From Cytidiella melzeri (Eukaryota > Basidiomycota > Agaricomycetes > Polyporales > Irpicaceae), in contig JABYQR010000470.1 in the NCBI GenBank assembly GCA_022592445.1, positions 1-29,872 on the forward strand: a stretch of DNA of 29,872 nucleotides. Reading direction: 5' to 3'. This document shows positions 29,843 to 29,872 of the stretch, piece after piece. The position numbers and the translations under genes are program-made. The notes under the pieces are model-generated. The model did no database searches. It worked only from the letters and a program-made list of their open reading frames with translations, and was not told the DNA's origin. Each line of letters opens with the position of its first letter. Within the stretch, counting starts at the first letter, position 1.

Positions 29843-29872
29843 AAATTTCTCAATAGGTGTGTGCCAATTAAG

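Larger units (their letters stand above)
17806..29872 (+). mobile_element. Element Y: TIR transposon with a DUF6589 gene (interrupted, right end outside)
   Basis: The left terminus CAGGCTCCTACCCAGCCG at 17806 matches the terminus of element X. The first 199 bp (17806-18004) form a terminal region with an internal inverted pair at 17818-17842 and 17976-18000. It continues after X at 20066 with ggctggcaccaaacaactg, then a DUF6589 gene at 20224. X is inserted in the terminal region, and copia 1 in the DUF6589 gene at 21736. The right part of Y lies beyond the window. The extent given includes these inserts. Confidence 0.6.
26852..29872 (-). mobile_element. Copia element 2 (5' part outside the window)
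   Basis: From the right edge leftwards it contains the integrase C-terminal region, reverse transcriptase, RNase H, polypurine tract and 3' LTR. It lies inside the 5' LTR of copia element 1, so it is the youngest insertion of this nest. gtaag (26847-26851) is the expected 5-bp target duplication; its partner is not visible. Confidence 0.8.

Noticed and set aside
1..29872. CRISPR arrays, rRNA, bacterial promoters or operons
   Set aside because: None seen. Gene structure with spliceosomal introns is eukaryotic.

Overview
This window is nuclear DNA of a filamentous fungus, almost certainly an Agaricomycete basidiomycete. The evidence is very short introns (mostly 45-70 bp), genes built from many small exons, a Kre9/Knh1-like GPI-anchored wall protein, DUF6534 seven-helix membrane proteins, DUF6589 proteins with a RecQ-like helicase fragment, and Ty1/copia retrotransposons with basidiomycete-type proteins. 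Nothing bacterial is present. A Ceratobasidiaceae/Rhizoctonia-like host is a guess.

Left part (1-17.8 kb): a 110-bp minisatellite (about 440-1040) is followed by three DUF6534 paralogues. The first (1227-2188, minus) has lost its middle exons but stays in frame. The second (3218-5289, minus) reads intact over 19 exons and 346 codons. The third (7416-15168, plus) still has every exon, but two large inverted-repeat transposons sit in two consecutive short introns. These are a 3.4-kb Mutator-like element (7785-11193; 622-bp inverted repeats, 9-bp target duplication, one small C4 zinc-ribbon-like ORF) and a 2.1-kb foldback element (11294-13431; two 1029-bp arms around an 80-bp loop). A decayed cyclin-like exon lies at 6205-6498. 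A small Cys-rich gene (15920-16286, minus) and a Kre9-like GPI-protein gene (16684-17386, plus) follow and are divergently arranged.

Right part (17.8 kb to the end) is a nest of mobile elements. Two members of one terminal-inverted-repeat family (termini CAGGCTC[C/T]TACCCAGC, about 255-bp repeats, 9-bp target duplication) are present. Element X (18005-20065) carries the N-terminal part of a RecQ-like helicase next to one terminus and the N-terminal part of a DUF6589 protein next to the other, convergently. X lies inside the terminal repeat of element Y, whose own DUF6589 gene (20224-21735) is cut by copia element 1 (21736-26851). The 5' LTR of copia 1 is in turn cut by copia element 2 (26852 to beyond the window). 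Both copia elements are on the minus strand and both have frameshifts.

The most interesting points are the helicase plus DUF6589 transposon family (X/Y) and the DUF6534 gene that keeps its full reading frame around two intronic inverted-repeat insertions.
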